Source: CAYUNI01 sp964446245 (GTDB lineage Bacteria > Patescibacteriota > Minisyncoccia > Phycocordibacterales > XYD1-FULL-46-19). From it: a stretch of DNA of 52,582 nt. Below, piece after piece: positions 1 through 7,042 of the stretch. The stretch is taken from the NCBI GenBank assembly GCA_964446245.1, contig CAYUNI010000002.1, positions 1 through 52,582 on the forward strand, read 5' to 3'. The stretch's first letter is position 1. The number at the start of each line of letters is the position of its first letter. The notes under the pieces were generated by a model. It searched no databases. It was not told where the DNA came from and was given only the letters and a program-made list of their open reading frames with translations. The position numbers and the translations under genes are program-made.

Positions 1-446
1 CGCTCATCAAATTTTCCTCCATAAAAACCCAATTCTGGAATCGCCATCAGTTGGACAAATTTTAACTTCGGTCCATAAGCTTCAAGAACTGAAAGCGGGG
101 TCTCCATTTTTAAAGCGACCCCAAATTGGCTTCTGGTCTTAAGTTCGACCATCTCTAAAATTCGCTCACCAAAATCACTTGCCTCATGATGAATGATCAC
201 CCGATCGACATATTGCGCCCACTCTTCGGCTAAAAGCTCTGGTTCATTAACCATCAAATGCGCTTCGAGCTTTATTTGCCCGTCCACCTCTTGTAAATCT
301 GCGGGTCGACGCCAAGTCTCATTAGGAACAAATTGGCCATCGGCAATATCCAATTGAGCCCAAGCTGTTAGGCCTTCAAGTGTCTTGATCTTTTTTTCTA
401 ATTCCGAAAAATTAGAAGCAATAATCGAGGGAATAATTTCCAGCAT
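1..446 (-). CDS. rpe: Ribulose-phosphate 3-epimerase (partial, C-terminus beyond window)
   Basis: The enzyme interconverts ribulose-5-phosphate and xylulose-5-phosphate in the non-oxidative pentose phosphate pathway. Translating the minus strand from the ATG at 446 gives 148 residues with family landmarks in order: PSIIASNF at the N-terminus, LDIADGQFVPNETW (the metal-binding D-x-x-DG-x-FVPN strand), EAHLMV, and VQLMAIPELGFYGG (the phosphate-loop region, usually VMSV-PGFGGQ). The loop is slightly divergent, so a related hexulose-phosphate epimerase is possible. The start lies 2 bases after the rpiB stop, so the two are almost certainly one operon acting on the same pentose phosphates. No SD is visible at the start, which fits translational coupling. 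The gene runs off the left edge of the window. Confidence 0.85.
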   Translation of the reverse strand, partial: MLEIIPSIIASNFSELEKKIKTLEGLTAWAQLDIADGQFVPNETWRRPADLQEVDGQIKLEAHLMVNEPELLAEEWAQYVDRVIIHHEASDFGERILEMVELKTRSQFGVALKMETPLSVLEAYGPKLKFVQLMAIPELGFYGGKFDE

Positions 447-448
447 AA

Positions 449-916
449 TTAAAAAATATTTTCTTTTTTAATTTCTCCATCTATCTTTTTCAAACGACGA
501 ATATGGCGTTCTTCACCAGAAAATTCTGTCGAGAGCCACATTCGGACCAACTCTTTGGCGATTTCTGGATCAATAAATTTAGCGCCAATCGAAAGAATAT
601 TCGCATTATTGTGCAAGCGTGACAATTGGACAATCTCTGGGTTATAACCATAAATCACCACTGCGCGGACCCCAGAAAGACGGTTGGCACAGATTGCTTC
701 CCCCTCACCAGTTGCTCCAAAAATTATTCCCCGACTTCCCTCTGGATCACCCTGGACCATTTTAGCGACCACTTGGATATAGTCAGGATAATCGTCTTCT
801 GGCTCTAATTGAAAAGCCCCCTGGTCTTCAACTGTGTAGCCTAAACCCTTAAGAAAAGTTTTAATTTTCTCTTTTAGCTCAAAACCAGCATGATCGGTCC
901 CTAGATAGATTTTCAT
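449..916 (-). CDS. rpiB: Ribose-5-phosphate isomerase B
   Basis: Interconverts ribose-5-phosphate and ribulose-5-phosphate in the cytoplasm. The 155-residue length is normal for RpiB. GTDHAG (residues 6-11) is the N-terminal substrate motif, and residues 63-79 (GIIFGATGEGEAICANR) form the phosphate/active-site loop. The E. coli-type catalytic Cys is replaced by Gly67, but Glu73 sits where the M. tuberculosis-type enzyme has its catalytic Glu, so the protein should be active by that variant. HNNANIL matches the conserved HN-x-N segment. It is first in an operon with rpe. The ATG is directly preceded by the 3' arm of a 12-bp inverted repeat (917-928/1002-1013) and has no SD, so its leader may control translation. 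Confidence 0.93.
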   Translation of the reverse strand: MKIYLGTDHAGFELKEKIKTFLKGLGYTVEDQGAFQLEPEDDYPDYIQVVAKMVQGDPEGSRGIIFGATGEGEAICANRLSGVRAVVIYGYNPEIVQLSRLHNNANILSIGAKFIDPEIAKELVRMWLSTEFSGEERHIRRLKKIDGEIKKENIF

Positions 917-1013
917 CCCGTTAGAAGTTTTAAGTTATCGACTTTTAATCTACCACTTGCTTAGCTTGTTCTCACCTTACGCACCCGACCTCTATCTTCC
1001 TACTTCTAACGGG
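917..1013 (-). promoter_or_regulatory. Structured rpiB leader closed by a 12-bp inverted repeat
   Basis: CCCGTTAGAAGT at 917-928 is the exact reverse complement of ACTTCTAACGGG at 1002-1013. In the minus-strand mRNA the repeat closes a stem around about 73 bases, and its 3' arm abuts the rpiB start codon. No SD lies between arm and ATG. The core TAGAAGT recurs in a second inverted repeat at 1030-1070. This looks like a leader control element or a small RNA upstream of rpiB; I do not recognise a named riboswitch class. Confidence 0.5.
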
Positions 1014-1021
1014 ATAAATCC

Positions 1022-1077
1022 CCTGCAAATAGAAGTTTTAGACTACTAAATTATACTCTAAATACTTCTACAGGCAA
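1022..1077 (-). promoter_or_regulatory. rpiB promoter inside an imperfect inverted repeat (operator-like)
   Basis: On the minus strand TTGCCT (1072-1077) and TATAAT (1050-1055) are separated by 16 bases, a good sigma70-type promoter that would give a leader of about 130 bases for rpiB. The promoter is wrapped in an imperfect inverted repeat, TAGAAGTTTTAGA (1030-1042) against TCTAAATACTTCTA (1057-1070), with CCTG/CAGG outside. A repressor site or an RNA hairpin are both possible. Confidence 0.5.
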
Positions 1078-1080
1078 AAC

Positions 1081-1109
1081 TTGTTTTCAATTTTTAAATG
1101 AGATACTAT
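1081..1109 (+). promoter_or_regulatory. Promoter of the small zinc-type gene
   Basis: TTGTTT (1081-1086) and TACTAT (1104-1109) are spaced 17 bases, followed by an SD and the ATG at 1132. It is divergent from, and nearly abuts, the rpiB promoter. Confidence 0.45.
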
Positions 1110-1131
1110 CAGATTAGAAAGGAGGTGTTTC

Positions 1132-1443
1132 ATGACCAGATCACAAGCCTGCAAACTTTGTGGCCATCCCTACGCCACAGACTCGATCTGTGTCCAATGC
1201 CAAGCTGGTATAAAAGCCGGCACAAGAATCGGCAATCGGGTAAAACGCAACGACTGCCCTCTTCACCCCGGCAAGACTATCAATTGCCAAGTACTAGGGA
1301 TCATTGACGGATGGTCAATAACTAAAAGCAAAGTCTGCAAAAGACACAAGGAAAATCTAGTCCACCAAGAAACCGCCGACTTTTTATCTCTCTTAGAGAG
1401 AATAGAAAATCGTCCGACAAAGGTTCCTCGCGAGATAAGGTAA
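1132..1443 (+). CDS. Small Cys-rich (zinc-binding type) hypothetical protein, SD-led cassette
   Basis: This 103-residue protein is not one I recognise. It begins with a CxxC...CxxC pair (CKLCGHPY...CVQCQAG, residues about 8-25) typical of a small treble-clef or zinc-ribbon site, followed by CPLHPG and a further Cys/His cluster (CKRH) that could complete a second metal site. No signal peptide or membrane segment is seen. The start is fixed by a strong SD (GAAAGGAGGTG) 7-14 bases upstream. It has its own promoter (1081-1109) and terminator (1456-1484) and points against its minus-strand neighbours, so it is a self-contained unit. A role in nucleic-acid binding is only a guess from the zinc motif. 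Confidence 0.7.
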   Translation: MTRSQACKLCGHPYATDSICVQCQAGIKAGTRIGNRVKRNDCPLHPGKTINCQVLGIIDGWSITKSKVCKRHKENLVHQETADFLSLLERIENRPTKVPREIR

Positions 1444-1455
1444 TAGCGACGGCTC

Positions 1456-1484
1456 AAAGTCGGGAGCAATCAACTCCCGACTTT
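1456..1484. terminator. Bidirectional terminator
   Basis: AAAGTCGGGAG (1456-1466) pairs with CTCCCGACTTT (1474-1484) across a 7-base loop and is followed by T-rich sequence. It lies between the convergent genes ending at 1443 (+) and 1490 (-), so it can serve both. Confidence 0.85.
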
Positions 1485-1489
1485 TCTTA

Positions 1490-2518
1490 TTACTTTTCTC
1501 CCGCCTTCAAAACATGGCGAAGAAGCGAATGAGCATACCCCATTTCGTTATCATACCAAGCGAGAACTTTGACAAGATTGCTCCCGACCACCTTGGTAAA
1601 CGACAGATCAACCAAAGAAGGAAAAGGTGAGCCGACAATATCGCAAGATACCAATGGCTCTTTGGTGACAGACAATATCCCCTGCCAGCGAGACTCAGCG
1701 CTCGCCTGCTCTAAAATCTGATTAACCTCTTCGACACTGGTTCCTCGTTTGGCAATGAAAGTGACATCAACCATTGAGCCAGTGATCACCGGCACTCGTA
1801 AAGCCACGCCATCAAATTGCCCCGCTAACTCTGGAATCACCTTAGTGACCGCAATCGCCGCTCCGGTCGTCGAAGGAATAATACTCACCGCCCCCGCTCG
1901 GCCACGACGCCAATCCTTAGCATCTGGACTATCAACCAATTTTTGCGTCGCTGTATAGCCATGAACCGTATTCAAAATCGCTTTTTCTATACCAATTTTT
2001 TCATGCAAAACTTGCATAAACGGCGCCGCCGCATTAGTCGTACAAGAAGCATTAGAACTAATTAAATATTTTGGTATTTCATTATCGTTTATCCCCATAA
2101 GAATAGTCCCGCCGGGGATACCGGGCAATGGCTCATCTTTGACCGGTGCTGTAATCACCACCTTGCGAGCACCAGCATCAAGATGGGCTTTAGCTTTAGC
2201 AAAAGTCTCGAATACCCCTGTTGCTTCTACAACAACATCCACCGCTAACTCTCGCCACGGCAACAGGGTGGGATCTTTTTGTTGGAGAAATTTTATTGAT
2301 CGGCCAGCGATATTTAATTCCCCTTCTCCAATTTTAATATCCAAACCAGACTGACCATAAGCGCTGTCATAACGAAGCAAATAGGCCAAATTATCCAGAT
2401 CACCAAGATCATTGACTGCGACAATCTCCAATTCAGGATTAGCCACAGCTATTTTTAAAAACGCCCGTCCAATACGCCCCAGACCATTGATCGCAACTTT
2501 AACTTTTGAACTAGCCAT
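1490..2518 (-). CDS. gap: Glyceraldehyde-3-phosphate dehydrogenase (type I)
   Basis: Oxidises glyceraldehyde-3-phosphate to 1,3-bisphosphoglycerate with NAD(P) in glycolysis. The 342 residues are normal length. Visible motifs are the Rossmann loop INGLGRIGR (10-18), VNDLGD (35-40), the catalytic SNASCTTN with Cys159, the partner His186 in HGYT, the DWRRGR anion-binding loop and the C-terminal WYDNEMGYAHSL. The ATG has no SD; the upstream minus-strand sequence is A/T-rich. It is monocistronic here, with a convergent neighbour downstream and the structured intergenic region upstream. Confidence 0.96.
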   Translation of the reverse strand: MASSKVKVAINGLGRIGRAFLKIAVANPELEIVAVNDLGDLDNLAYLLRYDSAYGQSGLDIKIGEGELNIAGRSIKFLQQKDPTLLPWRELAVDVVVEATGVFETFAKAKAHLDAGARKVVITAPVKDEPLPGIPGGTILMGINDNEIPKYLISSNASCTTNAAAPFMQVLHEKIGIEKAILNTVHGYTATQKLVDSPDAKDWRRGRAGAVSIIPSTTGAAIAVTKVIPELAGQFDGVALRVPVITGSMVDVTFIAKRGTSVEEVNQILEQASAESRWQGILSVTKEPLVSCDIVGSPFPSLVDLSFTKVVGSNLVKVLAWYDNEMGYAHSLLRHVLKAGEK

Positions 2519-2605
2519 AAAAAATTTAAATAAATTTGTAAAAGATATTTATATTGTAGCAAGCAAACAAGCTCATCGTCTAGCAAAATCCCCCATGGTC
2601 CTCTT

Positions 2606-2664
2606 CCCATAGGACTGCCCTATGGGAAAACTGTGGATAACTCTACATAGGGCAGTCCTATGGG
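2606..2664. repeat. Hairpin repeat pair (copies 1 and 2)
   Basis: Copy 1 at 2606-2626 is CCCATAGG, a 5-base loop ACTGC, and CCTATGGG. Copy 2 at 2646-2664 is the same element inverted and slightly shorter. They flank a TGTGGATAA nonamer (2632-2640). Each copy is a hairpin by itself and the two can also pair with each other. Confidence 0.8.
2632..2640 (-). promoter_or_regulatory. DnaA-box-like nonamer (TTATCCACA on minus strand)
   Basis: TGTGGATAA is the exact reverse complement of the consensus DnaA box TTATCCACA. A second lies at 2906-2914 next to repeat copy 3, and a third near 20038 upstream of the giant protein gene. Three spread-out boxes do not make an origin; they may bind DnaA as a regulator or be chance in A/T-rich DNA. 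Confidence 0.35.
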
Positions 2665-2688
2665 AAGTTTTGTAAGTTATAAAAAAAC

Positions 2689-2840
2689 AAAAAAGGGCCC
2701 CTAAGCAACCAACACTTCTCCTGAAAGCTCTTTGATTCATTTTGACAGGGGATACTGCCCAAGAAAAGATAGAGCTCTCTTTGTGTAGGATTGTGTCTAG
2801 CTAGGGGCCGAGAGAGGGGTATAGAGTACCCAAAAGAGGT
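2689..2840 (-). ncRNA. Candidate rod-shaped structured ncRNA
   Basis: Read on the minus strand, 2809 to 2696 folds as an interrupted long hairpin. 2802-2809 pairs with 2696-2703 (8 bp), 2793-2797 with 2711-2715 (5 bp), 2787-2790 with 2719-2722 (4 bp) and 2771-2779 with 2723-2731 (9 bp), capped by a GGCAG/CUGUC stem. The 3' strand runs directly into a U-run (2689-2694), as in a factor-independent terminator. A second small hairpin (GGGTA/TACCC near 2818-2832) lies on the 5' side. A weak promoter with TATAAG (2846-2851) and TTGTTT (2870-2875) is spaced 18. Size and shape recall 6S-like RNAs, but no family signature is certain. It could instead be an elaborate gatB terminator. Confidence 0.45.
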
Positions 2841-2879
2841 ACTGTCTTATATTAACAAAATAAAAGAAAAAACAAACCC

Positions 2880-2914
2880 CCCATAGGACTGCCCTATGGG
2901 GAAAATGTGGATAA
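2880..2914. repeat. Hairpin repeat copy 3 with adjoining DnaA-box-like site
   Basis: 2880-2900 is the same CCCATAGG / CCTATGGG hairpin as at 2606-2626. The similarity continues downstream: both are followed by AAAA, one variable base and TGTGGATAACT, so the repeated unit is about 37 bases and includes the nonamer. Together with 2606-2664 it brackets the candidate ncRNA. No gene of 60 codons or more is credible in 2519-2964. Confidence 0.75.
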
Positions 2915-2964
2915 CTTCTCTATATATAGAGAGCCCCCTGCGGACATCTCTATACAAATACAAT

Positions 2965-4383
2965 TTAAGCTTCTTTCCCAGCCCGATCAGTCAACATTTG
3001 CTTCAGCACTTCGGGATTAGCCGAGCCACGAGAAAGCTTCATCCCCTGACCAAGCAAAAATTGCAACGCTTGCTCTTTCCCGCCTTGATATTCCGCAAAG
3101 ACCGCTGGATTCTCAGCAATTATCTGATCAACAATTTTAGCAATCGCCCCCTCGTCACTTTGTTGCAATAAACCTTTCTCTGTCGCCAATTCTCGAGTCG
3201 CTTTTGTCTCTTTTAAAATAAGCGGGAGCAAATCCTTAGCGGCTCGCGAAGAAATTTCTTTGTTAGCAAACATCATCACTAGTTCGGCAAAATTACTCGC
3301 CTTAGGCCAATGCCAATCGTCACTTACCGCTCGCAAACCAACTAAATCAGAAGTAATGAAATTTGAAGCAACTTGAATCAAATCTTTCTTTTCACCTAAA
3401 GCTTCCGCTACTTCTTCCAAAAAATTACCCAACGAAAAATCAACGACATACATTTCGACATCTTCTGACTTAAGCCCATAAATAGTTAAAAATCTCTCTC
3501 GCCTTTGCCACGGGAGCTCTGGCAAAGTTGCGCCTAAATTCTGCCATTTTGCTTCCTGACTAATATAAAGTTTAGGTAAATCTGGATCGGGAAAATAGCG
3601 ATAATCGTGAGAAGACTCTTTTTTGCGCTGACTAAAAGTAATGCCCTTGTTTTCATCCCAGCCTCGAGTCTCCTGTATTAAGATTTCTCCCGCTTCGAGC
3701 GCCTCGACCTGTCGTTTAAATTCATATTCAATCGCTCGCTCAACCGCACGAAAAGAATTAAGATTTTTGACTTCGGTCTTTGTCCCTAAAGTGCCATCTT
3801 TAGAGACGGAAATATTCGCCTCAACTCGCATCTGACCTTTTTCCATATTAGCGTCCGAAGCATCGAGATAACGCAAAAGAAGCTGAAGTTCGCGAGCAAA
3901 ATCTCCCGCCGTCTTAGCGTCATGAATCACCGGCTCAGTCACCAGCTCCATCAAAGGTAAAGATGAGCGATTATAATCAACCAGACTTTTGCCGGTCATA
4001 TCATCATGAAAAGATTTGGCAGTATCTTCTTCCAAATGAATTCGCGTAATTTCTACCCCACGCAAGGACCCGCCAGAAATTAACGGATATTTATATTGAC
4101 TAATCTGATAACCCTTAGGAATATCTGGGTAAAAATAATTTTTTCGGTCAAATTCTGAAAAATCTGCCAAGCGCCCACCCAGAGCTGTCCCAATTCGCAA
4201 AACCTGCCGGACAGCTTCCTCATTGATCACCGGCAAAGCGCCAGGTGCCGCCGTACAAACAGGGCAAATATTAACATTAGGTCGTTTCTCTTCGGGATCG
4301 TTTAGACAACGACAAAACATTTTTGTTCGCGTCTTCAACTCAACATGGATTTCTAAACCGATAGTTAATTTATAGTCAGTCAT
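2965..4383 (-). CDS. gatB: Asp/Glu-tRNA(Asn/Gln) amidotransferase subunit B
   Basis: GatB is the kinase and tRNA-binding subunit of the GatCAB complex that converts Glu-tRNA(Gln) and Asp-tRNA(Asn) to the amidated forms. The 472 residues show the N-terminal GLEIHVEL (9-16), a C-x-C...C-P-V-C putative zinc cluster (CRC...CPVC, about 24-43), the FDRKNYFYPDIPKGYQISQ-type catalytic segment, and the C-terminal YqeY-like tail ending in LGQGMKLSRGSANP. It lacks an SD; TAATATAAC lies 5-8 bases before the ATG, so the message may be nearly leaderless. GatA and GatC are not in the window. Confidence 0.96.
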   Translation of the reverse strand: MTDYKLTIGLEIHVELKTRTKMFCRCLNDPEEKRPNVNICPVCTAAPGALPVINEEAVRQVLRIGTALGGRLADFSEFDRKNYFYPDIPKGYQISQYKYPLISGGSLRGVEITRIHLEEDTAKSFHDDMTGKSLVDYNRSSLPLMELVTEPVIHDAKTAGDFARELQLLLRYLDASDANMEKGQMRVEANISVSKDGTLGTKTEVKNLNSFRAVERAIEYEFKRQVEALEAGEILIQETRGWDENKGITFSQRKKESSHDYRYFPDPDLPKLYISQEAKWQNLGATLPELPWQRRERFLTIYGLKSEDVEMYVVDFSLGNFLEEVAEALGEKKDLIQVASNFITSDLVGLRAVSDDWHWPKASNFAELVMMFANKEISSRAAKDLLPLILKETKATRELATEKGLLQQSDEGAIAKIVDQIIAENPAVFAEYQGGKEQALQFLLGQGMKLSRGSANPEVLKQMLTDRAGKEA

Positions 4384-4436
4384 TGCTTGTTATATTAGCA
4401 TAAAAATAGGGAGAAAAAAGGGGCATGAATTAATCA

Positions 4437-5393
4437 TCAAGTATCAATCATTCTCACCTCTTCTTCCAATTCAATCCCAAATTTTTTCTTAACTAAAGCT
4501 TTCAAGCGCTGAGATATTTTTTTAACTTCTAGGCTTGTCCCTCGACCATTGTTAAATAATAAGTTGCCATGATATTTAGCCACTCTGATACCTCCCTCTT
4601 TCATACCCTTCGCACCCACTTCCTCCAAGAGATACCCGGCCGGAATTTTACCGCCAATAATTTTTGTTTGATCTATTTTTGCTAAAATATTTTTTGCCAC
4701 TTTTTTAACTTCAATATTTTTGAAAAAAGATCCAGGGCAACGCAAATTCGATGGGTATTTTTCTTCCCTGATTCGACGAATTTGTCTTGATTCTTTTTGC
4801 AAGGAAGCAGATATGGCTGGCTCCATTTTTAACCGCACATGCAAAACGACCCACTTAGATTTTAATTTGAAGACACTTTCTCGATAGCCGAAACGACAAG
4901 CCCGAGCTTCTATCCAGCGGATTCGCCGACCATCAAAAATTTCCACCGCTTCTACCAATTCTCCAATCGACCGTCCATAAGCCCCCGCATTACCTACGAC
5001 CGCTCCACCAATAGTCCCTGGGATACCCGCTAATTTTTCTAAACCACCCAAGCCCAGACGATTAGCTAAACTTACCAGCCAATCAAGCGGAACCGAGGCG
5101 TCAGCTTCTAATCGTCTTTTTGTGGCAAGCCATTGCTCCCGCCTTGGTCTCGGTTGCCAAAAACGAATCACCGAACCAAAAAAATTTTTATCAGTCCAAA
5201 CCAAATTGCTCGCCCCAGAAATAATAATTACCGGACAATTTCTCGTCAAAGCTTCTTGGTAAGCAAGTAATAATTCTTTGGCCGTTCCAACTTGTGCAAA
5301 CCACTTCGCCGAACCACCCAAACCAAAAGAGGTGACCCGAGCAAGAGGCACACCTACTTGCCAGCTAATTTGTTTGATTTTATTTTTCGCCAT
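4437..5393 (-). CDS. murB: UDP-N-acetylenolpyruvoylglucosamine reductase
   Basis: MurB reduces UDP-GlcNAc-enolpyruvate to UDP-MurNAc using NADPH and FAD, an early cytoplasmic step of peptidoglycan synthesis. The 318 residues carry FAD-binding features (FGLGGSAKW near residue 25, SGASNLVW, GIPGTIGGAVVGNAGAYG), the Tyr-containing CRFGYRESVF, the proton-donor serine in GSFFKN (about Ser222) and the C-terminal EEVRMI with the conserved Glu (about 312). The Tyr in the CRFGYR segment indicates the type I MurB layout. The start codon immediately follows the stop of a possible 26-residue membrane peptide (5394-5474), suggesting coupling. A MurB shows that this small-genome bacterium builds its own wall precursors. 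Confidence 0.95.
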   Translation of the reverse strand: MAKNKIKQISWQVGVPLARVTSFGLGGSAKWFAQVGTAKELLLAYQEALTRNCPVIIISGASNLVWTDKNFFGSVIRFWQPRPRREQWLATKRRLEADASVPLDWLVSLANRLGLGGLEKLAGIPGTIGGAVVGNAGAYGRSIGELVEAVEIFDGRRIRWIEARACRFGYRESVFKLKSKWVVLHVRLKMEPAISASLQKESRQIRRIREEKYPSNLRCPGSFFKNIEVKKVAKNILAKIDQTKIIGGKIPAGYLLEEVGAKGMKEGGIRVAKYHGNLLFNNGRGTSLEVKKISQRLKALVKKKFGIELEEEVRMIDT

Positions 5394-5474
5394 TTAAAAC
5401 AAAAGCTGAGTCGCGATGATAAAAATCATAAACAACACCGCCAAAATAATAATTAACCACTCGGATAATTTCAT
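5394..5474 (-). CDS. Possible 26-residue single-membrane-segment peptide upstream of murB
   Basis: Minus-strand ATG at 5474 opens a frame of 26 codons starting MKLSEW, followed by about 20 almost purely hydrophobic residues (WLIIILAVLFMIFIIA) and ending QLLF. Its TAA is directly followed by the murB ATG with no spacing, a classic coupling arrangement. Only a weak purine run (TTTAGAG) precedes the start. It could be a small membrane peptide, a leader peptide controlling murB, or a chance frame; the clean hydrophobic composition argues against chance. Confidence 0.4.
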   Translation of the reverse strand: MKLSEWLIIILAVLFMIFIIATQLLF

Positions 5475-5507
5475 CTCTAAATTATAATTAAAAATCTCTA
5501 AATACCA

Positions 5508-5552
5508 AAATCCACCGGTCCGTCCGCCTTTGGCGGACGGACCGGTGGATTT
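5508..5552 (-). terminator. Terminator with 21-bp perfect stem
   Basis: 5508-5528 and 5532-5552 are perfect complements around a 3-base loop. Located just after the stop of the PKD-protein gene (5570, minus strand). The stem is far longer than needed for termination, a style repeated across this window. Confidence 0.85.
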
Positions 5553-5569
5553 CTCAAATTTTTTTACAA

Positions 5570-6793
5570 TTACGACTGAGACAAAACTCGGAAATAATAC
5601 TTAGTACTAGAGCTAAGACCAGTGACTGGGACCGCATGCTCTGTCACCTTGGTATCATTATCAAAGGTGGCAGTAGAATTAGGATAGCCAAAGTTTGGCG
5701 CAGATTGACCCGTAATATCAGCATGAGAAGTCGTATCATAAATCACTCGACTGTTAGCTGGAATATTAGTCGTCCAACGAATAATCGCGCTTGTCTGAGT
5801 AATATCAGTGACACGAATATTGCTTATAACCGGCTTGTTGCTAGTACTGCCCGTGCTAATCACAATCGGACCATAGTGAGTGACAGCTGAAGCATTACCC
5901 GAATTATCCAAAGCCTTAATGTGGAAATACCAAGTACCATTAGCTAAAGTCTGGTTCAACCAAAGATTAGCGCTATCAACAGTATTGTCAGGGATAGTAG
6001 TTGGGTTGTTGTCCCAAAGGTAAGAATATCCCGCAACCCCAGAACCAGCATCAGTCGAAGCCGACCAAGTAATAGTAGTACTGCCATTTGTGGTCGAAGA
6101 AGCGAAGCTGGTAATCACTGGCTGAGTCGGGGCAGTCGTGTCAGTCTGAGAACCTTCATTAATAGTTAGAGTAATTGAGGCCGTCTTAACAGTTCCTGTA
6201 AAATCGGTTACGGACAAAGTGATCGTCTTAGAACCAGCGGTTGTGTAACCATGAGTAGCGTTAGCGCCAAAACCAGAAGTTCCGTCACCATAATTCCAAT
6301 TAAAAGTATAAGGCGATTGCCCACCAGTAGCGTTAGCTGAGAAGCTGATAGTTTGGTTTTTGTTGTAAGTTGCGCCATTTGCCGGAGAAGTAATCGAAGC
6401 AGACAAATCACTCACAGCTGGAGCCGGCATTCCCACATTCAAATGCAAACTTGCCGTACCAGTCTTAGGATAAACCTGAGAATCTCCAACGGTCAAAATA
6501 ATTGTCTTTGGACCAGTCGTGGTGTATTTCCAAGTTGTTTGCTGTCCAAAAGCTCTTTGTCCCGAACCAAAATCCCAACTATAGACATAAGGGGATCGAC
6601 CATCAGTCGCCACCGCTGTAAGGGTAATAGTCTCACCGACTTTTATTGTCGCGCCCTCCGATACTCCAGTAATCGAGACCGTAGGATTCTCGGTAATTGG
6701 CGGGTTAACCTGAGCCAACGACAAAACCGGCGCACTAGCCAAAGCTACCAACGCCATTATCGAAAAACTCAATATTTGTTTAATTTTATTCAT
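5570..6793 (-). CDS. Secreted PKD / fibronectin-type III repeat protein
   Basis: A 407-residue exported protein of unknown binding target. An N-terminal signal peptide (KIKQILSFSIMALVALA...SLAQ, residues 3-28) leads to two PKD domains (about 38-120 and 130-212), each with the Y-x-W-DFGSG or F-x-W-NYGDG core and the ITLTVGD / ITLSVTD strand. An Ig-like segment follows (about 220-310), then a fibronectin-III-like domain (TSAIIRWTTN...SSTKYYFRVLSQS) that ends the protein abruptly. No C-terminal anchor is seen, so it is free or bound to other surface components. It has a promoter at 6905-6933 and a leader of about 105 bases that can fold (CTTGAC/GTCAAG). It belongs with the surface block that extends to 19970. 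Confidence 0.85.
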   Translation of the reverse strand: MNKIKQILSFSIMALVALASAPVLSLAQVNPPITENPTVSITGVSEGATIKVGETITLTAVATDGRSPYVYSWDFGSGQRAFGQQTTWKYTTTGPKTIILTVGDSQVYPKTGTASLHLNVGMPAPAVSDLSASITSPANGATYNKNQTISFSANATGGQSPYTFNWNYGDGTSGFGANATHGYTTAGSKTITLSVTDFTGTVKTASITLTINEGSQTDTTAPTQPVITSFASSTTNGSTTITWSASTDAGSGVAGYSYLWDNNPTTIPDNTVDSANLWLNQTLANGTWYFHIKALDNSGNASAVTHYGPIVISTGSTSNKPVISNIRVTDITQTSAIIRWTTNIPANSRVIYDTTSHADITGQSAPNFGYPNSTATFDNDTKVTEHAVPVTGLSSSTKYYFRVLSQS

Positions 6794-6904
6794 AATTTTT
6801 TGAGGAAAAACCTCTATTTTTAATGCTTTTAACTTGACAACAAAGACCTCTAGATGGCTTTATTTCTTACATATTTAAAGAAGTAAGTCAAGCCTATCAC
6901 TTTA

Positions 6905-6933
6905 ATTATATCATAATTTTATAACAAAAGCAA
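6905..6933 (-). promoter_or_regulatory. Promoter of the PKD-protein gene
   Basis: On the minus strand TTGCTT (6928-6933) and TATAAT (6905-6910) are spaced 17 bases, with an extended -10 TG (TGATATAAT). The -35 overlaps the distal arm of the upstream terminator at 6931-6977. Confidence 0.6.
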
Positions 6934-6977
6934 GCCCCGTCCTCCATCACCATATTGGCAAAAGAAAACGAGGCTTG
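6931..6977 (-). terminator. Terminator of the Asp-rich lipoprotein gene
   Basis: 6931-6940 and 6968-6977 pair perfectly as RNA on the minus strand (one G-U) and are followed by CTTTTGTT. A long 27-base loop makes it weaker than others here. Confidence 0.6.
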
Positions 6978-7042
6978 TATCCCAAACCAGCCCTAGCCCA
7001 CTAAAGAAACAAACGCTTGAGGCTGGAGAGAGGGAGGATGGG

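Noticed and set aside
2689..2840. Firm assignment as 6S, SRP or tmRNA
   Set aside because: No SRP tetraloop signature, no tmRNA tag or tRNA-like ends, and the 6S bubble cannot be confirmed by eye.
2519..2964. Replication origin, because of TTATCCACA boxes
   Set aside because: Only two boxes here and one near 20038, no dnaA or dnaN, no clear AT-rich unwinding array; kept as DnaA-box-like sites only.
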